Origin: JAHRVQ01 sp051278195
Lineage (GTDB): Bacteria; Pseudomonadota; Gammaproteobacteria; Pseudomonadales; Azotimanducaceae
Length of the DNA stretch: 7,472 bases
Assembly: GCA_051278195.1 (NCBI GenBank)
Contig: JBNMQM010000119.1
Coordinates: 1 to 7,472 of the forward strand
Direction: 5' to 3'
Shown one piece after another: positions 1 to 6,378 of this stretch; the first letter of the stretch is position 1, and each line of letters starts with the position of its first letter. Below the pieces are notes generated by a model, which did no database searches, was not told where the DNA came from, and worked only from the letters and a program-made list of their open reading frames with translations. The position numbers and the translations under genes were made by a program.

Positions 1-843
1 GCGGCAAAATACTTGAAAGAAGAAGCCAACTTTGAAGGCACAGTGCACCTGATATTTCAGCCCGCTGAAGAAAATGAGGGCGGCGGCAAAGCAATGATCG
101 AAGCAGGCCTATTTGATCGTTTTCCGGTGGAATCTGTCTTCGGTATGCATAACATCCCCGGTATGCCCGTCGGCACGTTCGCGGTTAAACCGGGCCCAAT
201 GATGGCAGCCTTTGATATCTTTAAAGTGAAAGTCCTTGGTAAGGGTGGTCACGCAGCGATGCCACAGTTCACGGTTGACCCCATTATCGTTGGCGCTAAG
301 ATCGTTGATGCTTATCAAACCATCGTCAGCCGCTATATCGACCCGCAACAGCCAGCGGTACTTAGCATTACGCAGTTCCATGGCGGTGATGCGTTCAATG
401 TAATCCCAAATGAAGTTGAAATTAGTGGCTGTACGCGCTGCTTTTCGCCAAAAGTCCAAGCGCTTCTAGAGCGCCAAATGAAACAAATGGCAGAAGACAT
501 ATGCCGTGCGTTCGGCGCCACGATGGAGTTCACCTTTGAGAAGCGCTACCCACCAACCGTCAACTCTGCAGCTGAAGCGGAAATCGCCAGCCAGGTTGCG
601 GCCAGTATTGTCGGTGCCGATCGAGTCAATCTCAATCCGACTCCCGCTATGGGCTCAGAGGACTTTGCCTTTATGTTGCAAGAAAAGCCCGGCAGCTATA
701 TTTGGATAGGTAACGGAGATGGTGAGGGGTCCTGCTCAGTACACAATCCCGGTTACGATTTCAACGATGATATTTTGCCTATAGGTGCCAGTTATTGGGT
801 AAAGCTAGCGGAAACGCTTCTGCCACCCGTTGCCGCCAGCTAA
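1..843 (+). CDS. M20-family amidohydrolase (hippurate hydrolase / N-acyl-amino-acid hydrolase type), 5'-truncated
   Basis: This is the C-terminal 280 residues of a metal-dependent M20 (M20D-like) amidohydrolase, which cleaves amide bonds of N-acyl amino acids such as hippurate. The frame is open from base 1, so the true start lies upstream; family members are near 390 aa, so roughly 110 N-terminal residues with the first metal ligands are missing. Visible landmarks, numbered from base 1, are the catalytic/metal Glu pair in FQPAEE (E23-E24), GMHNIPG (H50), the dimerisation (lid) domain starting around residue 70 with GKGGHAAMPQ (H84), the late motif MGSEDFAF (E220), and the terminal VHNPGYDFND (H248). 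All expected C-terminal metal or catalytic positions appear intact. The substrate cannot be told from sequence; acyl-amino acid, indole-acetyl conjugate and peptidic amide substrates all occur in this family. The stop TAA overlaps the convergent CorA stop by 4 nt. Confidence 0.92.
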   Translation, partial: AAKYLKEEANFEGTVHLIFQPAEENEGGGKAMIEAGLFDRFPVESVFGMHNIPGMPVGTFAVKPGPMMAAFDIFKVKVLGKGGHAAMPQFTVDPIIVGAKIVDAYQTIVSRYIDPQQPAVLSITQFHGGDAFNVIPNEVEISGCTRCFSPKVQALLERQMKQMAEDICRAFGATMEFTFEKRYPPTVNSAAEAEIASQVAASIVGADRVNLNPTPAMGSEDFAFMLQEKPGSYIWIGNGDGEGSCSVHNPGYDFNDDILPIGASYWVKLAETLLPPVAAS

Positions 844-1805
844 AACCAGCGCTTCGTTTTAAAGAACACCAGCAATCCAGTGGCCAATGCAAACATCAGT
901 CCCATGACCGCGAAGTAGCCCCAGCGAACGGATAGCTCGGGAATGTATTCAAAGTTCATCCCGTATATCCCTGCGATAAATGTCAGTGGCACAAATATCA
1001 CGGTGATCACCGTCAACACTTGCATCACTTTGTTCAGATTGTGTGACGCCAATGCGAGATAGCTGTCCGTTAGATCCTTACAGGTATCATAATAGAGGCC
1101 CGCGAGACTGCCAGTTCTGCCTACCTGCTCGACGAGTGCCATAACTTCATGGACGTAAGGTCCCTCCTCACTCCTGCGCTCATCCAGCATTTGGTCGACC
1201 ACTTGATGATGATATCGAGCGACTCTAATGATTTCACGCAAGCGAGCTTTGTGACTCGTTAGCTCTGCCAGCAAACTGTCATCTGGGCTAGCAAACATTT
1301 CCACCTCAATTTCTTCTAGTCTGGGCTCAAAATCTAACAACATTTCGACGTAACGCCGAACCAGCCGGTTGATAATACCGACGGCAATATCAGTAGAGTT
1401 CTGCAGCGCTTCATGGCCACCCGCAACTCGGTCCCACATGAAATTGGTGCTCGTGGAGGTGTCCTGATGACGTGTGATGATCCAGTTTTCACCGACGAAC
1501 ATGGCAAGCTGGATCGTCCGAAACTCCAAACCTTCGCCGGAATATGCAGCATCTAAGCCTTTAAGCATAATCAGGTTGAAGCCATCGTAACGCTCTATCT
1601 TTGGTGGATGTCGCTTACGTGTCGCATCTTTCACGGCCAGTGGATGAATCTTCATTCGTTCGAACAAGGCCTGCTCTTCAGCACTGCCGGCGTTGTGCAA
1701 ATCAATCCAGATAATGCTTTCTGCTGGCTGCCACTTATCCAACAACGCGACATCACCGCTGTCGACCGTTTGCATTGCTAGGTCAATCAGAACGGCATTA
1801 ATCAT
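840..1805 (-). CDS. corA: CorA-family magnesium/divalent cation channel
   Basis: A 321-aa inner-membrane CorA-type channel for Mg2+ (also Co2+ or Ni2+ in the family). The long N-terminal cytoplasmic part carries the typical HPLAVKDATRKRHPPKIERYD segment (about residues 55-75) and then a mostly helical, charged stalk. Two hydrophobic segments close the protein: about 259-280 and 296-315. The signature YGMNF lies between them (G282-M283-N284) and is followed by EYIPEL; the protein ends in basic KTKRWF on the cytoplasmic side. This GMN loop favours CorA over ZntB-like zinc exporters, although metal selectivity is not certain from sequence. The ATG start overlaps the stop of the upstream GST gene as ATGA, and no GGAG-like ribosome site lies within about 20 nt upstream, so translation probably depends on reinitiation after the GST. 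Its TAG stop overlaps the opposing amidohydrolase stop. Confidence 0.93.
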   Translation of the reverse strand: MINAVLIDLAMQTVDSGDVALLDKWQPAESIIWIDLHNAGSAEEQALFERMKIHPLAVKDATRKRHPPKIERYDGFNLIMLKGLDAAYSGEGLEFRTIQLAMFVGENWIITRHQDTSTSTNFMWDRVAGGHEALQNSTDIAVGIINRLVRRYVEMLLDFEPRLEEIEVEMFASPDDSLLAELTSHKARLREIIRVARYHHQVVDQMLDERRSEEGPYVHEVMALVEQVGRTGSLAGLYYDTCKDLTDSYLALASHNLNKVMQVLTVITVIFVPLTFIAGIYGMNFEYIPELSVRWGYFAVMGLMFALATGLLVFFKTKRWF

Positions 1806-2758
1806 ATCGATTGACTGGCTTGAATACGGAAACCTAAACGAGGAAAGTGCACCACAACTTCACCTACTTGATCATCTTGGCGTCTCACCGCAATTTCTTC
1901 GAGCGAGTGTATTAGCAGCTCTCCAGTTGTCGGTTGAAAACCATAATCAATCGGCAACACATCAACCTGATCACCCACGCTGGGTCCACCTGACATAGAG
2001 AAGCCCTGCTTTTCTGGCGTTTGTGGCACGGCTGCCTTCGCGATTGCCAATGCCTCTGCACCTTCCATCGCAATCAAATTGCCATGTCCCCAGGCCGCCA
2101 TTCGCTGCATCCACCCAAGCACATTTTGGAACGGCTCAAAGTCAGGCTGAAGGGCAGCATTGTTATGGATAAACCATAAACAGTGATAAGTCGAAAAGTC
2201 TGCGATGTTAGGAGCTGCACCAAAAAGATAATCTTGATGACCGAGTTGCTCGTCTAAGCGGCGTAGATGTAACAGCCAATGGGGCTCTGCTGCGGAGAAA
2301 TCCATCTGTAGCTCTGTAGAACCTTTACTAAAATCAGCCCGGTCGGCCATAAATGCTTTAGCAGTCTTGGGGTCAGAAAATAGCGAACTGCTGGCGAGCG
2401 CTTTAGGCTGAAAGGCCATCGCAACACTGACCCGAAAAAAGAAAGTATCTGTCCAGTGCGCCATCGCGCCTACGGTAGCTTCAAGTTCTGGCGGGAACAG
2501 CGGGTTCTCTGGGTACATTCGATCGATCAAACGACTCATTAGAGCGGTATCACAATAAACGTCAGCGCCCACTTGGGCCACAGGTGTTTTACGATAGCCA
2601 CCCGTCAGAGGCATCAGAGTAGGCTTCGGCATGATGACCGGAATATCAACACCGCGATACTGAATATCAGGCTGAGCGGAAGTCTTGTAGCCCATTATCA
2701 ATCGAATTTTTTCAGAGAAGGGCGATGCCTCGTAGTGATGAAGAATCAGTTCGCTCAT
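1802..2758 (-). CDS. GST-fold protein with C-terminal extension
   Basis: A 318-aa cytoplasmic protein of the glutathione S-transferase superfamily. The N-terminal thioredoxin-like domain (about residues 1-80) has HHYEASPFSEKIR (putative active-site serine in ASPFS, S12 or S15), the cis-proline KTPV (P59) and the acidic-polar CDTAL segment (D70-T71) at the usual glutathione gamma-glutamyl site. The helical C-terminal domain has a PNIADFSTYHCLWF helix (about 183-196). Typical GSTs end near 200-230 aa; here residues about 255-318 form an extra, strand-rich segment (VGDQVDVLPIDYGF ... GEVVVHFPRLGFRI) of unknown role. I chose the ATG at 2756-2758 because AGGAA lies 10 nt upstream (2769-2773); a TTG start at 2777-2779 would add seven residues but has no ribosome site. 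It is the first gene of a two-gene unit with corA, joined by ATGA. Glutathione use and substrate are not proven. Confidence 0.85.
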   Translation of the reverse strand: MSELILHHYEASPFSEKIRLIMGYKTSAQPDIQYRGVDIPVIMPKPTLMPLTGGYRKTPVAQVGADVYCDTALMSRLIDRMYPENPLFPPELEATVGAMAHWTDTFFFRVSVAMAFQPKALASSSLFSDPKTAKAFMADRADFSKGSTELQMDFSAAEPHWLLHLRRLDEQLGHQDYLFGAAPNIADFSTYHCLWFIHNNAALQPDFEPFQNVLGWMQRMAAWGHGNLIAMEGAEALAIAKAAVPQTPEKQGFSMSGGPSVGDQVDVLPIDYGFQPTTGELLIHSLEEIAVRRQDDQVGEVVVHFPRLGFRIQASQSI

Positions 2759-2779
2759 GATTTTTACATTCCTATTCAA

Positions 2780-2838
2780 TGACCAATTGCCTTCGATGAT
2801 AGCACTGGCCAGACTTTTTTCTTATAGTCGATTGGTCA
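2780..2838. promoter_or_regulatory. Inverted repeat in divergent intergenic region, possible operator
   Basis: TGACCAAT (2780-2787) and its exact reverse complement ATTGGTCA (2831-2838) are 43 bp apart. A related shorter pair, TTGGT (2832-2836) and ACCAA (2845-2849), sits around the right copy. The right copy lies in the 17-bp spacer of the predicted minus-strand promoter and close to the predicted plus-strand start, so a bound regulator could control both directions. No regulator gene is in the window, and binding is inferred from position and symmetry alone. Confidence 0.35.
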
Positions 2839-2849
2839 ACCACTACCAA
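2821..2849 (-). promoter_or_regulatory. Predicted sigma70-type promoter of the GST-corA unit
   Basis: On the minus strand, TTGGTA (2844-2849, four of six matches to the -35 consensus) is followed after exactly 17 bp by TATAAG (2821-2826, five of six matches to the -10 consensus). Transcription would start near 2814, giving a leader of about 55 nt before the ATG at 2758. Predicted by eye only. Confidence 0.5.
2823..2828 (+). promoter_or_regulatory. Possible -10 element for the CMD-like gene
   Basis: TATAGT on the plus strand (five of six matches) would place a start near 2835, about 30 nt before the GTG at 2865. No good -35 hexamer lies 16-18 bp upstream, so an activator may be needed or the promoter lies elsewhere. 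It overlaps the -10 of the opposing promoter, so the two transcription units probably compete or are co-regulated. Confidence 0.3.
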
Positions 2850-2853
2850 CAGT

Positions 2854-2858
2854 AGGAG
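2854..2858 (+). promoter_or_regulatory. Ribosome binding site supporting a GTG start
   Basis: AGGAG ends 6 nt before the GTG at 2865-2867. No ATG in that frame lies close by, so this site fixes the non-ATG start of the CMD-like gene. Confidence 0.75.
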
Positions 2859-2864
2859 CAGATC

Positions 2865-3410
2865 GTGCGGCTAACAAAACCAAGAATCCCGGCGACACAT
2901 GAAGACAACTGGACAGAAGAACAATCGGCAGTTTTTAAAGGGCAGAAAATCCGTGGCAAGGTCGCTAATATCTTCCGCACGATGGCAACTCACGAAAAAT
3001 TAGCAAAGCGTTGGCTGGTTTTTGCCAGCCACATTCTTTCGAAGTCGACCTTATCGCCACGAGAACGAGAAATTGCGATATTGCGAATTGGCTGGCGCTG
3101 TCAGGCCGGCTATGAGTGGGGCCAGCATGTTGTCATTGGCAAGGCGGCCGGACTAAACGATGCAGAAATCGAAAATATTAAGACCGGTGCCGATGCGGGT
3201 TGGTCAGAACACGAAGCCCTGATTATCCAAGCCGCAGACGAGCTGAAAGACGATGCTTTCATCAGCGACGCAACCTGGGGCGGTCTTAAAAAAACCTACA
3301 GCGATCAACAGATGATGGATCTGGTATTCACCTGCGGCCAGTACAATATGGTGTCGATGGCGCTGAACTCATTTGGCGTTCAGCTCGACGACGATATTGA
3401 GGGGTTCTAG
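2865..3410 (+). CDS. Carboxymuconolactone decarboxylase (CMD/AhpD-like) family protein
   Basis: A 181-aa, mostly helical cytoplasmic protein of the CMD/AhpD-like superfamily. The core is LSPREREIAILRIGWRCQ (about 63-80) followed by AGYEWGQHVVIGKAAGL (81-97), which gives the family pattern of a cysteine (C79), Glu (E84) and His (H88). The second AhpD cysteine (CxxC) is not present, so a peroxidase-reductase role like AhpD is unlikely; decarboxylase or another aromatic-ring role is possible but unproven. A second helical part includes SDQQMMDLVFTCGQYNMVSMALNSFGVQLD (about 146-175), common in this subfamily. The GTG start is supported by AGGAG at 2854-2858 with a 6-nt spacer. It is transcribed alone, divergent from GST-corA, and its TAG stop overlaps the stop of the convergent GST. 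Confidence 0.87.
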   Translation: MRLTKPRIPATHEDNWTEEQSAVFKGQKIRGKVANIFRTMATHEKLAKRWLVFASHILSKSTLSPREREIAILRIGWRCQAGYEWGQHVVIGKAAGLNDAEIENIKTGADAGWSEHEALIIQAADELKDDAFISDATWGGLKKTYSDQQMMDLVFTCGQYNMVSMALNSFGVQLDDDIEGF

Positions 3411-4096
3411 GCACCGACCAATGGCTTTGGGACATTGCCAATCGAGTCTTCTAAGGAAGTTTGGGGCGAAATAGACCGGTAGGACGGTCGACCTCTCAGT
3501 CGGTCAAAATAAATACGGCAGCGCGGAAAGCCTTCGAGGCTAAATTCGTCTACTTCGAGGACCATAGCAGCGGCCATATAGGGCGCATCTGCCAGACTGA
3601 AGTTACCGCATAAATACTCTCGTCCATCGAGTTCGCGCTCAATGAAAGGCAAAATTTGCTCTCTGAGCGCGACTCTGCCTGCTTCCATGGACGCTTCGTC
3701 GCGGTCTTCTGGTTGTGACCACATAGGCATCCAGATCCGCGGCAACACACCCGTTAATAGTGCCTCGTCGGCGTAATTTTCAAGCATCCGCATCCTGGCT
3801 AGCTGCGCGGAGTCCTTGGGCTTCAACGAATGGTTTTTATAACGGTCATCAATATACTCATTGATCACCGTAGAGTCATAGATGATGCCATCCGCCGGAG
3901 TTTCTAGATAGGGTACCTTGCCCAATGGATGCTTCGCTAACAACTCTGCAGGCTTCTTCCAAAGGTCTCCTGGACGCAGGCGGTCAACGCGATACTTGAG
4001 CCCCTTCTCTTCGAGTATGACTTTGACCTTACTCGAATTGGTGGAACGCAGGGTCCCCCATGGGTACTCTCGCTCGGTGGTAGCTAACACCAGCAT
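3407..4096 (-). CDS. Glutathione S-transferase family protein
   Basis: A 229-aa cytoplasmic GST of standard length. The N-terminal thioredoxin-like domain carries RSTNSSKVKVILEEKGL (about 17-33) with candidate active-site Ser residues, the cis-proline motif GKVPYLE (P62) and the glutathione-binding acidic-Ser pair in YDSTVINEYID (D74-S75). The helical C-terminal domain contains GNFSLADAPYMAA, whose S167-x-x-D170 is the conserved N-capping box of GST folding. All expected landmarks are present, so it is probably an active enzyme conjugating, isomerising or reducing an electrophile with glutathione; the substrate is unknown. The start ATG has AAGGAG (complement at 4103-4108) 6 nt upstream. It lies 26 nt after the phosphotransferase gene on the same strand, so the two are probably one operon. 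Its stop overlaps the convergent CMD-like stop as CTAG. Confidence 0.9.
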   Translation of the reverse strand: MLVLATTEREYPWGTLRSTNSSKVKVILEEKGLKYRVDRLRPGDLWKKPAELLAKHPLGKVPYLETPADGIIYDSTVINEYIDDRYKNHSLKPKDSAQLARMRMLENYADEALLTGVLPRIWMPMWSQPEDRDEASMEAGRVALREQILPFIERELDGREYLCGNFSLADAPYMAAAMVLEVDEFSLEGFPRCRIYFDRLRGRPSYRSISPQTSLEDSIGNVPKPLVGA

Positions 4097-4122
4097 GGCT
4101 TACTCCTTAGGTGAGACTGCAT

Positions 4123-5178
4123 TCAGTCTAGTTTGACGCTCTTATCGATTTGAGCCCAGGCAACCTTGGACATAGCCAAAGCACCCGCGCCAGCTTCTTG
4201 CGCATTCTTACTAGCAGCAGTTCCGTCTAGAACTCGCTTGGCGATTCCCTGCAGAATCGCAGCCAGTTTGAAGATATTGAAGGCTAGGTAGTAGTCCCAA
4301 TGATCAATTCCGGTACGGCCTGTTCGCTCGCAATAGGTCTCAACGAATTGCTTTTCTTCAGGGATACCCAATTGTTTCAAGTCTGCATTACGCAATGCGT
4401 CTCGATAAGGACGGCATAGATAAGCAAAATCCGCGATAGGATCGCCGAGTGTACTCAACTCCCAGTCAAGAATGCCGATCACTTCAGGCTTAGATTGATG
4501 CATCATCATATTCGCGATCTGGAGGTCGCCGTGAACGATGGTGCAGCCAGTTTCTGGTGGGATATGCTGCGGCAAATGTTCAATCAGTTGATCCATGTAA
4601 GGGTTATCTTCGGTCTTCGTATACTCATACTGACCGCACCAAAGTTTTAGCTGACGTGTCACATAATCGCTATGTTTGCCAAAACTAGACAGGCCGACAG
4701 CCTCATAATCAACTGAATGTAGCTTCGCGACGGCAGCATTGGCTGAATCCCAGAAAGCGCCCCGCTCGTTAGCATCATAATCGCCGGCATTTGAATCCCA
4801 GATCACCCTGCCGTCTAAATACTCCATCACATAAAATATCGTGCCGATTACACTTTCATCGTCACAATAGGCGTAGGTCCTCGCTGTGGGAACATCCGTG
4901 CTTTGGAGCGCAGTCAACACTTTGTATTCGCGGTCTACCGCATGAGCGGACTTCAGCAGAGTACCGGGCGGTTTGCGGCGAAGCACGTACCTTGTACCAC
5001 CTGCTTCGAGTGAATAGGTAGGATTGGACTGTCCACCAGCAAATTCCTCGACCGATAGCTCACCGGAGAAACCGTCGACATTTTCAGCCATAAACGCTTT
5101 CAAAGCGGCAACATCAAATTGATGCTTCTCTAGAACCGGAATCGTTCCACTATTATCAAGTGACTCAAAGTCGCTCAT
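4123..5178 (-). CDS. Phosphotransferase of the APH/choline kinase superfamily (LvaA/ACAD10-11 kinase-like)
   Basis: A 351-aa cytoplasmic kinase-fold protein. It shows a nucleotide-binding loop FAGGQSNPTY (46-55), the YVLRRKPPG strand with the likely ATP-contacting Arg/Lys (64-72), SAHAVDREYKVL (78-88, likely paired Glu), the catalytic loop VHGDLQIANMM (H216, D218, N223) and the metal-binding ILDWELSTLGDP (D238). All catalytic residues of the APH fold are present. The GGQSNPTY / RRKPPG / SAHAVDREY set is typical of proteins related to the kinase domain of ACAD10/11 and bacterial LvaA, which phosphorylate hydroxyacyl-CoAs so that the hydroxyl can be eliminated; antibiotic phosphorylation is much less likely. 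I chose ATG at 5176-5178 because GAGGG lies 5 nt upstream (5184-5188); an upstream TTG (5188-5190) would add four residues but overlaps that site. No acyl-CoA dehydrogenase is next to it here. It heads a likely operon with the GST. Confidence 0.87.
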   Translation of the reverse strand: MSDFESLDNSGTIPVLEKHQFDVAALKAFMAENVDGFSGELSVEEFAGGQSNPTYSLEAGGTRYVLRRKPPGTLLKSAHAVDREYKVLTALQSTDVPTARTYAYCDDESVIGTIFYVMEYLDGRVIWDSNAGDYDANERGAFWDSANAAVAKLHSVDYEAVGLSSFGKHSDYVTRQLKLWCGQYEYTKTEDNPYMDQLIEHLPQHIPPETGCTIVHGDLQIANMMMHQSKPEVIGILDWELSTLGDPIADFAYLCRPYRDALRNADLKQLGIPEEKQFVETYCERTGRTGIDHWDYYLAFNIFKLAAILQGIAKRVLDGTAASKNAQEAGAGALAMSKVAWAQIDKSVKLD

Positions 5179-5271
5179 CACATCCCTCAATTATTCACTT
5201 ACTCAGTTCATCGAAGCAATTTTTCAATCGCTAACACGGCCCAATCCACAGACCTAGATAGTACAGTCAGG

Positions 5272-5337
5272 TGTTCCTCTAACAGCACCCGAATGGCGCT
5301 GTTAGTATAATCCCGGAGGAATGGTCATGTAGGAACA
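5272..5337. repeat. Nested inverted repeats between korB and the phosphotransferase gene
   Basis: An inner 8-bp perfect pair, CTAACAGC (5279-5286) and GCTGTTAG (5298-5305), can extend by two C-G pairs after one mismatch, leaving a loop near 5290-5294. An outer 7-bp pair, TGTTCCT (5272-5278) and AGGAACA (5331-5337), surrounds it, the left arms being adjacent. A further CTAACA copy is at 5231-5236. Neither strand has a T-run after the hairpin, so a standard intrinsic terminator is not supported. It could stop korAB transcription in a factor-assisted way or be an operator for the phosphotransferase-GST operon. The rest of the 5179-5358 gap shows no convincing minus-strand promoter pair and no RNA gene. 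Confidence 0.4.
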
Positions 5338-5358
5338 ACCCTGCCTAAATAGGCTGGG

Positions 5359-6378
5359 CTATTCAACGGTCCAGGTGTGGCCCGTGCGCAACAGCGCATT
5401 AAGATCGCCAGAACCTTTTTGTTCACGTACAGCGATGCGCTGCGAATAAACATCAGCTACATAGGCTGTCGCTGGGACTTGATAGATCACACCAACAGGC
5501 ACTGGAAAATCAGGCCCTTTGAGTTCAGCGAGCATTTGCGCCAATACCTTATTGGTCTCGTCATGAACCATAATATCGGCTTCCGTGACGCCGTCCTCGC
5601 CAAGCGTAACAATCTCAAGCGTGAGCGCAGAAGTATTGAGCTTGAGGCCCTTTTGGTTGTCTACACCAAACAACAAAGGTTGTCCGTTCTCGAGAACGAG
5701 ACGGGTATCCGGCGCCTGCTTTTTGTCTTTAACCGCTTCAAATATGCCGTCGTTATAAACGGGGCAGTTCTGAAGAATTTCAACAAAAGAGGCACCTTTA
5801 TGTTGATGCGCTGCAGTCAATACGCGCGTGAGGTGCTTCATTTCGGTATCGATGGACCGCGCAACAAAACGCGCACCGGCACCAATTGCAAAAACTGCTG
5901 GTGTTAGAGGTAGATCGACTGAGCCATCTGGCGTCGAAGGAGACTTCGTGCCTACTGGAGATGTTGGTGAATATTGGCCTTTGGTAAGACCGTAAATTTC
6001 ATTGTTAAAGAGCAAAATGTTGAGGTCCACGTTGCGACGCAGTACATGCATCATATGGTTACCACCGATACTGAGACCATCGCCATCGCCGGTAATAACC
6101 CACACATCCAATTCTGGGTTGGCCAGCTTCACCCCTGTCGCGACCGCTGGTGCACGACCGTGAATCGTATGGAAACCAAAGGTGTTCATGTAATACGGAA
6201 ACCGCGATGAACAACCAATACCAGAGACAAATACGCTGTTTTCCTTTTTAACACCGAGTTCCGGCATCAATTTTTGTACGGTTTTCAAAATCGCATAGTC
6301 ACCACACCCGGGACACCATCGAACTTCTTGATCGGTTGCGTAATCTTTTGCTGTCAGTTTTTGTATAGGCGCATTCAT
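5359..6378 (-). CDS. korB: 2-oxoacid:ferredoxin oxidoreductase, beta subunit (likely 2-oxoglutarate)
   Basis: A complete 339-aa beta subunit of a 2-oxoacid:ferredoxin oxidoreductase, which binds thiamine diphosphate and an [4Fe-4S] cluster and oxidatively decarboxylates a 2-oxoacid with CoA while reducing ferredoxin. Visible are WCPGCGDYAIL (C22, C25), GIGCSSRFPYY (C56), the thiamine-diphosphate/Mg motif ITGDGDGLSIGGNH (95-108) with LFNNEIYGLTKGQYSPTS (123-140), and a late cysteine in LQNCPVYND (C205). The four cysteines match the cluster ligands of the family. The ILLFNNEIYGLTKGQ pattern and the long C-terminal region (about 210-339) fit KorB better than pyruvate or indolepyruvate enzymes, but the substrate is inferred. 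The start ATG shares one base with the korA stop (TAATG), and GGAGG (complement at 6386-6390) lies 7 nt upstream inside korA, so both are translated from one message in matched amounts. Confidence 0.94.
   Translation of the reverse strand: MNAPIQKLTAKDYATDQEVRWCPGCGDYAILKTVQKLMPELGVKKENSVFVSGIGCSSRFPYYMNTFGFHTIHGRAPAVATGVKLANPELDVWVITGDGDGLSIGGNHMMHVLRRNVDLNILLFNNEIYGLTKGQYSPTSPVGTKSPSTPDGSVDLPLTPAVFAIGAGARFVARSIDTEMKHLTRVLTAAHQHKGASFVEILQNCPVYNDGIFEAVKDKKQAPDTRLVLENGQPLLFGVDNQKGLKLNTSALTLEIVTLGEDGVTEADIMVHDETNKVLAQMLAELKGPDFPVPVGVIYQVPATAYVADVYSQRIAVREQKGSGDLNALLRTGHTWTVE

Noticed and set aside
841..861. TAAAAC/GTTTTA inverted repeat spanning the amidohydrolase-corA stops
   Set aside because: The stem is six mostly A-T pairs with a 9-nt loop and lacks a GC-rich core, so it is too weak to call a terminator; it is mostly corA coding sequence.
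2865..3410. AhpD alkylhydroperoxidase
   Set aside because: The CxxC redox pair of AhpD is missing; only C79 is present near the E84/H88 motif, so only the broader CMD-like family is supported.
4123..5178. Antibiotic (aminoglycoside) resistance kinase
   Set aside because: The APH fold is shared, but the GGQSNPTY, RRKPPG and SAHAVDREY motifs and catabolic neighbours match the ACAD10/11-LvaA-like group, not known aminoglycoside phosphotransferases.
5343..5354. Small GCCT-AAAT-AGGC hairpin just after the korB stop
   Set aside because: A 4-bp stem without a following T-run on either strand does not support an intrinsic terminator.
5377..5907. A 176-codon plus-strand open frame inside korB
   Set aside because: It lies wholly antisense to the strongly conserved korB, has no recognisable domain and no suitable ribosome site at its start; the KorB motifs show which strand codes.
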